DNA of 14,843 nucleotides from Gammaproteobacteria bacterium (GCA_012510865.1 JAAZHF010000339.1:1-14843); one strand, 5' to 3'. Positions 1-10,103 are shown, counted from the stretch's first letter. The notes: a model not told the origin generated them from the sequence alone. A program made the numbers and translations.

Positions 1-907
<907 letters not shown>

Positions 908-1462
908 CTAGTCGACGTCGTCGTCGAAGGCCGTGGCGGCGCGCACGGTATCGCCCCCGAAACCGCGCCGGAACAGCAGCTCCGCCGCTTTGCGCCGCGT
1001 GGCCGGATCCTCGGCGACGCAGCTGCCGTGCCGCCGGCGCACCAGTTCCCTGGCGCTGGCCAGCCAGTCGTCGTCGCCCGACTCCGCCAGGGCCGCGAAC
1101 GCGCCGTCGATGGCCTCGGCTCCGAGGCCGTGGGTGGACAGCTCGGCCCGGATGCGCAGCGGCCCATAGCCCGCCTGCGCGCGCATCCGCGCAAGCCCCT
1201 CGGCGAAGCGGCCGTCGTCCTGCCAGCCCGCCTCGGCCATCCGCTCCACCGTGGCCTCGGCCTCGAGCCCGTCGACGCCGCGCGCCTGCAGTTTGCGCAC
1301 CAGCTCCTTGCGCGAATGCTCGCGGCGAACCAGCAGGCCCCTCGCGCGCTGCGCCGGCGAAGGCTCCGGCCGCCGCCGGCGGGGCGCCTCGCCGGCCTGC
1401 CCCTCGACTCCACCGCGCCGGCCGCGCGTGCCGCGGCCGGTGCCGGTCCCTGCCCGCCCCAT
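908..1462 (-). CDS. recX: Regulatory protein RecX
   Basis: RecX binds RecA filaments and limits their extension and co-protease activity, restraining recombination and SOS induction. The 184-residue protein has the family's three-helix-repeat layout. After a Gly/Arg-rich, probably disordered tail (residues 1-35) comes [20 protein letters not shown] (40-58), then a middle repeat with [27 protein letters not shown] in overlapping parts (82-108) and a C-terminal repeat around [18 protein letters not shown] (156-173). The motif [11 protein letters not shown] is highly typical of RecX. The ATG at 1462 starts 2 bases after the recA stop (TGAGCATG), so recA and recX are surely co-transcribed and probably translationally coupled. 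The basic tail is longer than in E. coli RecX, and a later start cannot be fully excluded. The product ends in an acidic FDDDVD. Confidence 0.93.
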   Translation of the reverse strand: MGRAGTGTGRGTRGRRGGVEGQAGEAPRRRRPEPSPAQRARGLLVRREHSRKELVRKLQARGVDGLEAEATVERMAEAGWQDDGRFAEGLARMRAQAGYGPLRIRAELSTHGLGAEAIDGAFAALAESGDDDWLASARELVRRRHGSCVAEDPATRRKAAELLFRRGFGGDTVRAATAFDDDVD

Positions 1463-1464
1463 GC

Positions 1465-2547
<1,083 letters not shown>

Positions 2548-2755
2548 CGTGGGGTCCTCGGCTTGTGTATCGGGGAATGGGATCAGTGTGGCGGCGGCCG
2601 GTCGCAGGGACTGCGACCTGCAGTGCCGGTATCAAACTAGGGCGTGGCGACGGGCACGGGCAGCGGGCGTTGGCCCGCGGCGGCGTGGGGGAACGGCGGT
2701 CGGGTCTGTAGCCGCTCCCGACCGGGGTCGTGCCGCCGCCCGTGGGACGGGCCGC
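2548..2755 (-). other. lexA-recA intergenic region (recA leader), no LexA box seen
   Basis: These 208 bases must hold the recA promoter if recA is not read only from the lexA transcript. On the minus strand I see CTAGTTTGATAC (2640-2629), which contains a -35-like TTGATA but no good -10 at 16-18 bases. I also see a perfect 8-bp hairpin, GGTCGCAG-GGA-CTGCGACC (2600-2618). Directly after the lexA stop lies a GC-rich inverted repeat, GCGGCCCGT-CCC-ACGGGCGGC (2755-2735, one mismatch), without a T-run. No TTAG-N6-TACTA match is present. GAGGA at 2559-2555 is the recA ribosome-binding site. Confidence 0.45.
2600..2618 (-). other. Perfect 8-bp inverted repeat in the recA leader
   Basis: GGTCGCAG, a 3-base spacer GGA, then CTGCGACC. 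It lies 53-71 bases upstream of the recA start. In RNA it would form a stable stem with a triloop; in DNA it could be a small protein-binding dyad. It has no following T-run, so it is not a classical terminator. Function unknown. Confidence 0.45.
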
Positions 2756-3403
2756 TCACCGGTTCGGCCTCACCAGGCCGCAGTACAGCCCTTCGATGGC
2801 GAAGTCCTGGCCTGGCGCGACCTCGATCGGCGCGTAGTCGGGATTGCGCGGCAGCAGCCGGATGCGGTCCTTGCCCACCTTCAGCAGCTTGACGGTGATC
2901 TCGTCGTCGATGCGGGCGATGACGATCTGCCCCGAGCGCGCGTCCGCCGTGCGGTGCACGCCGATCAGGTCGCCGTCGAAGATGCCCTCGTCGCGCATCG
3001 AATCGCCGCGCACGCGCAAGAGGTAGTCCGGGGCCGGTGAAAAGAACGCCCGGTCCATCAGCACCACCTGGTCGCTGCCGATGTCGGCGCCGATCGGCAC
3101 GCCCGCGGCCACCTGGCCAAGCACCGGGAGCTCGAGCACCTCGGCGGATCCGGCGGAGCCGTTGAAGTCCAGGCTGGCCTGTGGCGGCCGCGGCGCGCGC
3201 AGCAGGCGGATCCCGCGGGCGCGGCCCGGGACGCGCTCGATCGCCCCGGCGGCCTCGAGGGCCTCGAGGTGGTACTGTGCCGCGCGCACGCTGCTGAAGC
3301 CCAAGGCGCGGGCGATTTCCGCCTGCGACGGCGGCACCCCCTCCTCCGCGATGCGCGCGGCGATCAGGTCCAGGATGGCCCGCTGGGTGTCCGAGATGTC
3401 CAT
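2756..3403 (-). CDS. lexA: SOS-response transcriptional repressor LexA
   Basis: LexA represses the SOS regulon and cleaves itself when stimulated by RecA filaments. The 215-residue protein has an N-terminal winged-helix DNA-binding domain (about 1-68; VPPSQAEIARALGFSSVRAAQYHLEAL carries the recognition helix), a linker, and a C-terminal S24 peptidase-like domain. The cleavage bond is Ala100-Gly101 in QVAAGVP. The catalytic Ser135 lies in GDSMRDEGIFDGD and Lys172 in ITVKLLKV. The recognition helix SSVRAAQYHL differs from the E. coli type and fits the xanthomonad operator directly upstream. The ATG at 3403 is fixed by the family N-terminus (MDISDTQRAILDLI). It abuts the LexA operator, which leaves no room for a normal Shine-Dalgarno. 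lexA is preceded 33 bases upstream by the ABC1-family gene and followed by recA. All catalytic residues are present, so it should be functional. Confidence 0.98.
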   Translation of the reverse strand: MDISDTQRAILDLIAARIAEEGVPPSQAEIARALGFSSVRAAQYHLEALEAAGAIERVPGRARGIRLLRAPRPPQASLDFNGSAGSAEVLELPVLGQVAAGVPIGADIGSDQVVLMDRAFFSPAPDYLLRVRGDSMRDEGIFDGDLIGVHRTADARSGQIVIARIDDEITVKLLKVGKDRIRLLPRNPDYAPIEVAPGQDFAIEGLYCGLVRPNR

Positions 3404-3426
3404 GGTTAGTAGTAATACTACTAACC
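3404..3426. promoter_or_regulatory. LexA operator (SOS box), 23-bp palindrome
   Basis: The core TTAGTAGTAATACTACTAA (3406-3424) with GG and CC flanks is a perfect inverted repeat of 11-base arms around the single base at 3415. It fits TTAG-N6-TACTA, the LexA site described for Xylella/Xanthomonas. It abuts the lexA ATG and is the only match I found in the window. It almost certainly provides LexA autoregulation, and it could also block read-through from the upstream pncC-ABC1 transcription unit. Confidence 0.93.
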
Positions 3427-3440
3427 GGCCTCCGGATCAA
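3405..3440 (-). promoter_or_regulatory. Predicted lexA promoter inside the LexA operator; leaderless start likely
   Basis: Reading the minus strand, TTGATC (3440-3435) resembles a -35 box. It is followed by an exact 17-base spacer and TATTAC (3417-3412), a 4/6 match to the sigma-70 -10 box. The expected transcription start about 7 bases further on falls at 3405-3403, at or within 2 bases of the lexA ATG. The -10 box sits in the centre of the operator, so bound LexA would exclude RNA polymerase. The -35 overlaps the stop codon of the upstream gene. This is a pattern prediction, not measured. Confidence 0.55.
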
Positions 3441-5125
3441 CGCCTGTGTGCGCCCCGCCAGATGGAATACACGATCCAGACCCCCAGCGCGGCCGCGCCG
3501 ATGAACCCGGCCACGCCAAGGGCCATCAGCCACTGGTTGCGCGCGCCGCCGCCGACGCTGTTCATCACGATCGACGAGCCGATGATCAGCGCCGCGGTGA
3601 TGACGCCGATGGTCAGGCGGCTGGCGGCCCGGTCCACCTGGTCGCCGAAGCTGCGCAGGGTCGGGATGTCGATGCGGCCGCCCAGGCGCCCCGCCCGCGC
3701 CGCCCGCAGCAGCCGGCGCAGGTCCCGCGGCAGCTCGGCGCCAAGTTCGAGGATGCCGGCAAGACCCCTGCGGCCGCGGCGCGCCAGGACCGAGGGTGCG
3801 AAGCGCCGCAGCATGACCTTCTCCAGCCACGGCCGCGCCTCGCCGGCCATGTCGAAGCCGGGGTCCAGCTGGCGCCCGAACCCCTCCAGGGTCAGGAAGG
3901 TCTTGACCACCAGCGCCAGGTCCGGCGGCAGGACCAGGCCGTGGCTGCGCAGCAGCCCCGCGGCATCGGACAGCATCGTCCCCATGCGCAGGTCCTTCAG
4001 CGGCACGCCGCGATAGCGGTCGACCACCGCCGCGGCATCGGTCTCCAGGCTCTCCTCGTCGACTTCGCCGCCGACGCTCCAGTCGAGCAGGATGTCGGCC
4101 ACGGCCTCGGCGTCCTGCGCCACCATCCCGTGCAGCAGCCGGGCGAGCTCAACCCGCCTGCGCTCGCCCAGGTGGCCCACCATCCCGAAGTCGATGATCG
4201 CGATGCGCCCGTCGCGCAGGAAGAAGACGTTGCCGGGGTGCGGGTCGGCGTGGAACAGGCCGTCCTCGAGCAGCATCTTCAGCACGATCCCGGTGCCCGC
4301 GCGCGCGAGCCGCGTCCGGTCCAGGCCGGCGGCGTCGACGGCGGCCAGGTCCACGGCCGGGATCCCGTCGACGTAGTCCTGGACGTTGAGCCGCTCCGAG
4401 GTCCACTGCCAGTGCACCCGCGGCACGACCACGCCGGGATCGCCGGCGAAGTTCGCGGCGATGCGCTCGGCGCTCCGGCATTCGGCCGCGAAGTCCAGCT
4501 CGCGCCGCAGCGAGACGCGGAACTGCCGCACGACCTCGGCCGGGCGGTAGCGGCGCATGTCCGGCAGCTGGGATTCGAGCACGTCGGCCAGCCGTGCCAT
4601 CAGCCGCAGGTCGGCCTCGACGATGGCGGTGATCCCCGGGCGCCGCACCTTCAGGATCACCGGCGTGCCGTCGTGCCGCCAGGCGCGGTGCGCCTGCGCC
4701 AGCGCGGCGGCCGCCACCGGCAGCGTCTCGCCGCGCGCGAAGGCGACGTCCGGCTCCACGCCCAGGTCTTCGACCAGCTGCGGCAGCACCGCCTCCCAGG
4801 GGACCGCCGGCACTGCGTTCTGCAGCCGGCCGAGTTCGGCGATCCAGTCCGGGGGCAGCAGGTCCACGCGCGTGGCCAGCACCTGCCCGAGCTTGACGAA
4901 GGTCGGCCCCAGCTCCTGCAGCGCGCAGCGCAGCCGCTCGGGCGGCCGCATCTCCAGCCGTTCCTCGGCCTGCTCCCAGTGGAGCAGGCGCCCCGCCCGC
5001 TCGAGCACGCCGGCCATGCCGCTGCGCCGCACCAGGTCGCCGAAGCCGTGGCGCACGAAGACGCTCGCGATCTCCTGCAGCCGCCCCAGGTCGCGCACCC
5101 CCGCCAGGGCCTCAAGCACCGCCAT
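3437..5125 (-). CDS. ABC1/UbiB-family atypical kinase-like membrane protein
   Basis: Member of the ABC1/ADCK/UbiB family, whose best-known members support ubiquinone biosynthesis by an ATPase or atypical kinase activity. The 562-residue protein shows the family signature FVKLGQ (KxGQ, Lys78-Gln81), an Ala-rich nucleotide loop VAAAALAQAH (137-146), the ATP-binding Lys159 in VILKVRRPG, ELDFAAE (209-215), HADPHPGN (292-299) and the DFG-type IDFG (311-314). Two hydrophobic segments near the C-terminus (about 504-523 and 531-554) are probable membrane anchors, as in UbiB. The Ala-rich loop lacks the Ser usually seen in AAAS-type loops. The start has GGGAG about 8 bases upstream, and the gene begins 12 bases after the pncC stop, so the two form a likely operon. 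No ubiE or ubiJ is adjacent, so it may be a paralogue rather than the main UbiB. The substrate is not predictable from sequence. Confidence 0.9.
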   Translation of the reverse strand: MAVLEALAGVRDLGRLQEIASVFVRHGFGDLVRRSGMAGVLERAGRLLHWEQAEERLEMRPPERLRCALQELGPTFVKLGQVLATRVDLLPPDWIAELGRLQNAVPAVPWEAVLPQLVEDLGVEPDVAFARGETLPVAAAALAQAHRAWRHDGTPVILKVRRPGITAIVEADLRLMARLADVLESQLPDMRRYRPAEVVRQFRVSLRRELDFAAECRSAERIAANFAGDPGVVVPRVHWQWTSERLNVQDYVDGIPAVDLAAVDAAGLDRTRLARAGTGIVLKMLLEDGLFHADPHPGNVFFLRDGRIAIIDFGMVGHLGERRRVELARLLHGMVAQDAEAVADILLDWSVGGEVDEESLETDAAAVVDRYRGVPLKDLRMGTMLSDAAGLLRSHGLVLPPDLALVVKTFLTLEGFGRQLDPGFDMAGEARPWLEKVMLRRFAPSVLARRGRRGLAGILELGAELPRDLRRLLRAARAGRLGGRIDIPTLRSFGDQVDRAASRLTIGVITAALIIGSSIVMNSVGGGARNQWLMALGVAGFIGAAALGVWIVYSIWRGAHRR

Positions 5126-5137
5126 CGCGGAGCTCCC

Positions 5138-5638
5138 TCACAGCAGCCGCCCGAGCCCGCGGAGCGCCTCGGCCACGGTCTGCCTGCGCACCGCCTCGCG
5201 GTCGCCGTCGAAGTGGAAGACCTCGGCCTGGGGATAGCCCGCGCGCCGCTTCCACGCGATCCACACCGTGCCCACCGGCTTGCCGGGGGTGCCGCCGCCG
5301 GGTCCGGCGATGCCGGTGACCGCCACGGCGATCGTGGCCCCCGAATGCACCAGTGCGCCGGAAACCATCTCGATCGCGGTCTCGCGGCTCACCGCGCCGT
5401 GCTCCTCGAGCGTCTGCGGCCGCACGCCCAGCATCGCCTGCTTGGCCTCGTAGCTGTACACGACCATGCCGCAGTCGAACCAGTCCGACGAACCGGGGAT
5501 GTCGGTGACGATCTTCGAGATCCAGCCTCCGGAGCAGCTTTCCGCCGACACCAGCATCTGGTGTCCCGCGCGCAGCTGCTCGCCGAGTCCGGCCGCGAGC
5601 CGGTGCAGGTCGTCGTCGTCGGGGATGGGCGCGGTCAT
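5138..5638 (-). CDS. pncC: Nicotinamide-nucleotide amidohydrolase PncC (CinA C-terminal family)
   Basis: Hydrolyses nicotinamide mononucleotide to nicotinic acid mononucleotide and ammonia, returning ligase-derived NMN to NAD synthesis in the cytoplasm. The 166-residue protein is a stand-alone CinA C-terminal domain; the N-terminal MoeA-like half of full CinA is absent, as is usual in proteobacteria. The signature SAESCSGGWIS begins at residue 31 (it includes the nucleophilic Ser of the family), followed by GMVVYSYEAK (57-66), AVSRETAIEM (82-91) and AVTGIAGPGGG with TPGKPVGTVW (106-126). The ATG at 5638 has no Shine-Dalgarno at normal spacing. A strong AAAGGAGG lies at 5668-5661, 22 bases before the ATG, and in-frame ACG codons intervene. 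Its location just upstream of lexA-recA echoes the link of cinA with recA in other bacteria, where the two are often co-transcribed. Confidence 0.95.
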   Translation of the reverse strand: MTAPIPDDDDLHRLAAGLGEQLRAGHQMLVSAESCSGGWISKIVTDIPGSSDWFDCGMVVYSYEAKQAMLGVRPQTLEEHGAVSRETAIEMVSGALVHSGATIAVAVTGIAGPGGGTPGKPVGTVWIAWKRRAGYPQAEVFHFDGDREAVRRQTVAEALRGLGRLL

Positions 5639-5678
5639 CTGGAAGGCCGTGGACGTGGGGCCTCCTTTTACCGCAAAT

Positions 5679-5705
5679 GCCGCCGCCGCGTTGCGCGGCG
5701 GCGGC
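5679..5705 (-). terminator. Probable intrinsic terminator of the TonB-dependent receptor gene
   Basis: A perfect 12-bp GC stem (arms 5705-5694 and 5690-5679) with a 3-base loop, followed on the minus strand by ATTTG. The stem is very strong, but the T-run is only three bases, so efficiency is uncertain. Confidence 0.6.
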
Positions 5706-5721
5706 GATCGCGGTGCCCTGG

Positions 5722-5748
5722 CCGGTCCCCGGAGGTGCCGGAGACCGG
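5722..5748 (-). repeat. Imperfect inverted repeat just after the receptor stop codon
   Basis: CCGGTC-C-CCGG, loop AGGTG, CCGG-A-GACCGG: ten paired bases with one internal mismatch, 9 bases after the stop. Together with the 12-bp hairpin at 5679-5705 it forms a tandem hairpin 3' end that could protect the receptor mRNA or help terminate it. Confidence 0.5.
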
Positions 5749-5756
5749 GTGCGGGC

Positions 5757-8420
5757 TCAGTAGCGCACGCGGAGGGTCACGCCGTACATGCGCGGCGCGC
5801 CCAGGAACGCGTTGAAGGTGTTGAAGGGGTTGCCCGGGTCCGGGAACAGGCCCTGCAGCGGCCCGTCGAAGCCGACCTGGACGTACTCCTCGTCGGTGAT
5901 GTTGGTGCCCCACAGCTCGACCATCCAGCGGTTGTTGCTGGAGCCGATGCCGATGCGCGCGTTGGCGACCGTGTACGAGGACTGGTGCTTCTCGACGTCG
6001 AGGTCGGAGCCGGTGTTGTAGTCGCCCATGTACTTGGCGCCGATGTTGAAGCGCCCGACGAGGCTGTTGGAGAAATCCCACTCGTAGGTCACCGACATCG
6101 AGCCCGACCACTTGGGCGCGAACGGCATCGTGGCGCCGGGCAGCTTGTACAGCGCGCCCGAGCTGCTGAGCGGGGACCGCTCCTCGAAGTCGACGCCCGG
6201 GATGTCCCGTCCGAACTTGGTATCGGCGTACATCGCGCCACCCTGCAGCATCAGCCCCGGAACGGCCGCCGGCTGCCACAGGATCTCGGCATCCAGGCCG
6301 CGCGAGGTCACCTTCGGGATCGAGCGCACCACGAAGCTGGTGCCCAGGAAGCTGTTGAGCTGGAAGTCCTCGTAGTCCTGGTAGAACAGCGTCGCGTTCA
6401 GCAGCAGCGAACCGTCCGCCCAGGTGGACTTCGCGCCCAGCTCGTAGCTGTCGACGAACTCGCCGCCGAAGGAGGTGTCGTCCACCGGGGTGATGCCGGC
6501 CCCGCTCGCCGAGTCGCCGTCGGCCGACTGCACCCGGTCGAGGTTGAAGCCGCCGCCCTTGTACCCGCGCGCCACCGAGGCGTAGGTCATGAGGTTTTCG
6601 TTCCAGCGGTAGGCGGCCTTCAGCGTGCCCGACCACTCCTTCTCCTCGCTCTCCTGGAAGGTGGAGCGGCCGTGGTGGAGCACGTTGGCCCAGGGCAGGC
6701 AGGTGTAGCCGGCGATCTGCGGGCCGGCCGAGGCCATGATCGCGTCCTGCACCGGCGCAGGCAGGCCGGCGAAGGTGGTGCTGCGCGAGCTCAGCGCCGC
6801 GCGGAGGTTGGCGAAGCGCGACGGGTTGAGCGGGTTCTGGTCGACCAGCGCGCCGGTGCAGGCAAGGCTGCCGTTCGGGTTGCTGTAGACCGAGCTCAGC
6901 TCCTTGTCCTCCCGGGTGTAGCGGAGGCCGAGGGTGAGGTCGAGCGCGTCGGTGGCATGCCAGGTGTTGTTGGTGAACACCGCCAGGCTCTTCGCGTTCT
7001 GCTCGTAGCGGTCGTGCGCCCCGAGGCCGGCGAAGCCGGTGCCGAAGGGCCGGCCGGTGACCTGCGACAGGAACGCCGCGGGCGAGATGTTGAGCGGGTT
7101 GTCGAGCGGGATCCCGGCCGCGGCGAGGTTCTGCCCGACCAGCTGGTAGACCAGGGTCGAGACGTAGGGCTCGTAATGCGGGCCGATGCGGTAGGTCTCG
7201 TTGCGCTTCAGGTCCTCGTCGGAATAGAAGGCGCCGACCATCCAGTCCACGCTTTCCGTCGAACCGGTCAGGCGGAACTCCTGGCTGAAGGTATTGAACC
7301 CGGTGAAGGACTCATCCTTGTCCGCGTTCCGGTACAGGATGTCGGCGGTGCTGAAGTCGTAGTCGAGGCCGTTGATGGACTCCCACTCGCGCGAGGCGGT
7401 GATCGAGGTCAGGTTGGCGCCGCCGAAGCCGTCCAGCTCCCAGTTGACCTCCGCGGACACGCCCTTGTCCTTGATGTCCTGCGAGGTGGCGCGGTTGCTG
7501 TAGGCGACGCGGTTGAACGGGTCGTCCGTGGGCGCCGCGACGGCTTTGCCGCCGGCCAGCGCATTGAGGATCGCGGCGGTCGCGCCGACGGTGGTCTGTA
7601 CCGCGGTGCAGCAGTTCTCCTCGCGGCTGGTGAAGTCCGCCGAAAGCAGGATGTCGACGTTGTCGCCCGGCTCGAACAGCAGCTTGCCGCGGACCGTGTG
7701 GTAGTTCTGGTCGTAGTCGTCGTCCTCGGTGCGCGGGCCGTTGCCGGTCTCCACGTCCATCCAGCCGTCGCGCTTGCGCTTCGCCGCGTAGAGGCCGAAG
7801 GCGACGCTGTCGCTGAAGGAATCGTTGTACGACGCGGATGCGCCGAGCGCCCCGTAGTTCCCGGCGGTGACCTCGGCCTCCGCGGACTGCGCGTAGCCGG
7901 GGCGGCGCGTGACCACGTTGATCACGCCCGCCGACGTGTTCTTGCCGAAGACCGTGCCCTGCGGGCCCTTCAGGACCTCGATGCGCTCGACCTGCCCGAG
8001 GTCGCCGAAGCCGACGCTGTTGCGCGGGCGGTACACCCCGTCGATCACGACGCCGACCGACGACTCGAGGCCAACGTTGTCGCCGACGGTGCCGATGCCG
8101 CGGATGCGCGCGGTGGTGATGGCTTCGTTCTGGGTGCTGGTGACGGTCAGGCCCGGCACCAGCACCTGCATGTCCTTGATGTCGCGGACGCCCATGTCCT
8201 GGATCAGGCGCTCGTCGAGCGCGGTGACCGAGATCGGCACGTCCTGCAGCGCCTCCTCGCGCTTCTGCGCGGTGACCATGATGCCGGCGAGCGTCGTCGG
8301 CGGGTCCTGGGCGGCGGGGGCCGCGTCCTGGGCATGGGCCCTGGAGACGAGGGCGGGACTGGCGAGGATGGTGAGGAGCGCGGTGGCGAGCGCGTGGCGT
8401 TGCAGATGGCCTGAGACCAT
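5757..8420 (-). CDS. TonB-dependent outer-membrane receptor
   Basis: A 22-stranded-barrel-type transporter that takes up a scarce ligand through the outer membrane using TonB-ExbBD energy. The 887-residue precursor starts with a signal peptide (MVSGHLQRHALATALLTILA; probable cleavage after AHA at residue 30). Next come a TonB-box-like LAGIMVTAQ (44-52) and the plug domain: QKREEALQDVPISVTALD (52-69), RIRGIGTVGDNVGLESSVGV (105-124), and VERIEVLKGPQGTVFGKNTSAG (144-165, a hallmark). The barrel follows and ends with the aromatic terminus RVRY. Cys270-Cys271 and Cys521/Cys574 lie in likely extracellular loops. There is no N-terminal signalling domain, so it is not a FecA-type sigma regulator. This plug type is abundant in sphingomonads and xanthomonads. 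No siderophore, vitamin or glycan genes flank it, so the ligand is unknown. The ATG at 8420 is preferred because it starts the signal peptide directly and has GGGGG 6-7 bases upstream; an in-frame ATG at 8456 would add 12 residues. Confidence 0.93.
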   Translation of the reverse strand: MVSGHLQRHALATALLTILASPALVSRAHAQDAAPAAQDPPTTLAGIMVTAQKREEALQDVPISVTALDERLIQDMGVRDIKDMQVLVPGLTVTSTQNEAITTARIRGIGTVGDNVGLESSVGVVIDGVYRPRNSVGFGDLGQVERIEVLKGPQGTVFGKNTSAGVINVVTRRPGYAQSAEAEVTAGNYGALGASASYNDSFSDSVAFGLYAAKRKRDGWMDVETGNGPRTEDDDYDQNYHTVRGKLLFEPGDNVDILLSADFTSREENCCTAVQTTVGATAAILNALAGGKAVAAPTDDPFNRVAYSNRATSQDIKDKGVSAEVNWELDGFGGANLTSITASREWESINGLDYDFSTADILYRNADKDESFTGFNTFSQEFRLTGSTESVDWMVGAFYSDEDLKRNETYRIGPHYEPYVSTLVYQLVGQNLAAAGIPLDNPLNISPAAFLSQVTGRPFGTGFAGLGAHDRYEQNAKSLAVFTNNTWHATDALDLTLGLRYTREDKELSSVYSNPNGSLACTGALVDQNPLNPSRFANLRAALSSRSTTFAGLPAPVQDAIMASAGPQIAGYTCLPWANVLHHGRSTFQESEEKEWSGTLKAAYRWNENLMTYASVARGYKGGGFNLDRVQSADGDSASGAGITPVDDTSFGGEFVDSYELGAKSTWADGSLLLNATLFYQDYEDFQLNSFLGTSFVVRSIPKVTSRGLDAEILWQPAAVPGLMLQGGAMYADTKFGRDIPGVDFEERSPLSSSGALYKLPGATMPFAPKWSGSMSVTYEWDFSNSLVGRFNIGAKYMGDYNTGSDLDVEKHQSSYTVANARIGIGSSNNRWMVELWGTNITDEEYVQVGFDGPLQGLFPDPGNPFNTFNAFLGAPRMYGVTLRVRY

Positions 8421-8651
8421 TGGTGTCCCCCTACGGATGGTGTGAATCACGGTCATCGATGTCGGCGCGGATGCCGCCATGGTTTCCTGGCGACGCGCAC
8501 CGGGCCTGCGTGGGGGGACTGGCCCGGCGCGGCGGATCCGCTGCCTTGCGACGGAAGCTAGCACAATTCCGGACGCCTGCGTATGTCCCCCGGAACCCGC
8601 CGGGACAGCGCATTCAGGCCGGCGCAGGCCCCGGCATCGCACAATGGCGCG
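8421..8651. other. Divergent intergenic region between the receptor and the DosC-like cyclase
   Basis: About 230 bases (160 if the cyclase starts at 8583) drive divergent genes. I see a small palindrome GTGA-A-TCAC (8442-8450) in the receptor leader and two CACAAT elements on the plus strand (8562-8567 and 8640-8645) that could be -10 boxes for the cyclase. Neither has a convincing -35. The second sits 6 bases before the ATG at 8652, which would give a leaderless mRNA. GC-rich inverted repeats surround 8520-8545. Nothing else is recognisable. Confidence 0.4.

Positions 8652-10103
<1,452 letters not shown>

Larger units (their letters stand above)
5639..5756 (-). other. Receptor-pncC intergenic region
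   Basis: This 118-base gap holds two hairpins just after the receptor gene and a strong, oddly placed Shine-Dalgarno-like AAAGGAGG (5668-5661). No clear -35/-10 pair for pncC is visible, so pncC may use a weak promoter here or partial read-through. Confidence 0.45.

Noticed and set aside
2626..2640. CTAGTTTGATACCGG on the minus strand as a degenerate LexA box for recA
   Set aside because: Only TAG matches the left arm and the right arm TACTA is not present. It is not a dyad, unlike the perfect lexA operator.
3446..8414. Long plus-strand open frames (789 and 982 codons) opposite the ABC1, pncC and receptor genes
   Set aside because: They are His/Gln/Arg/Val-rich with no recognisable domain and mirror the coding strand of well-supported genes, so they are antisense shadows.
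8441..8451. TGTGAATCACG as a CRP/Clp binding site
   Set aside because: The TGTGA and TCAC halves overlap with a 1-base centre instead of the required 6-base spacer.
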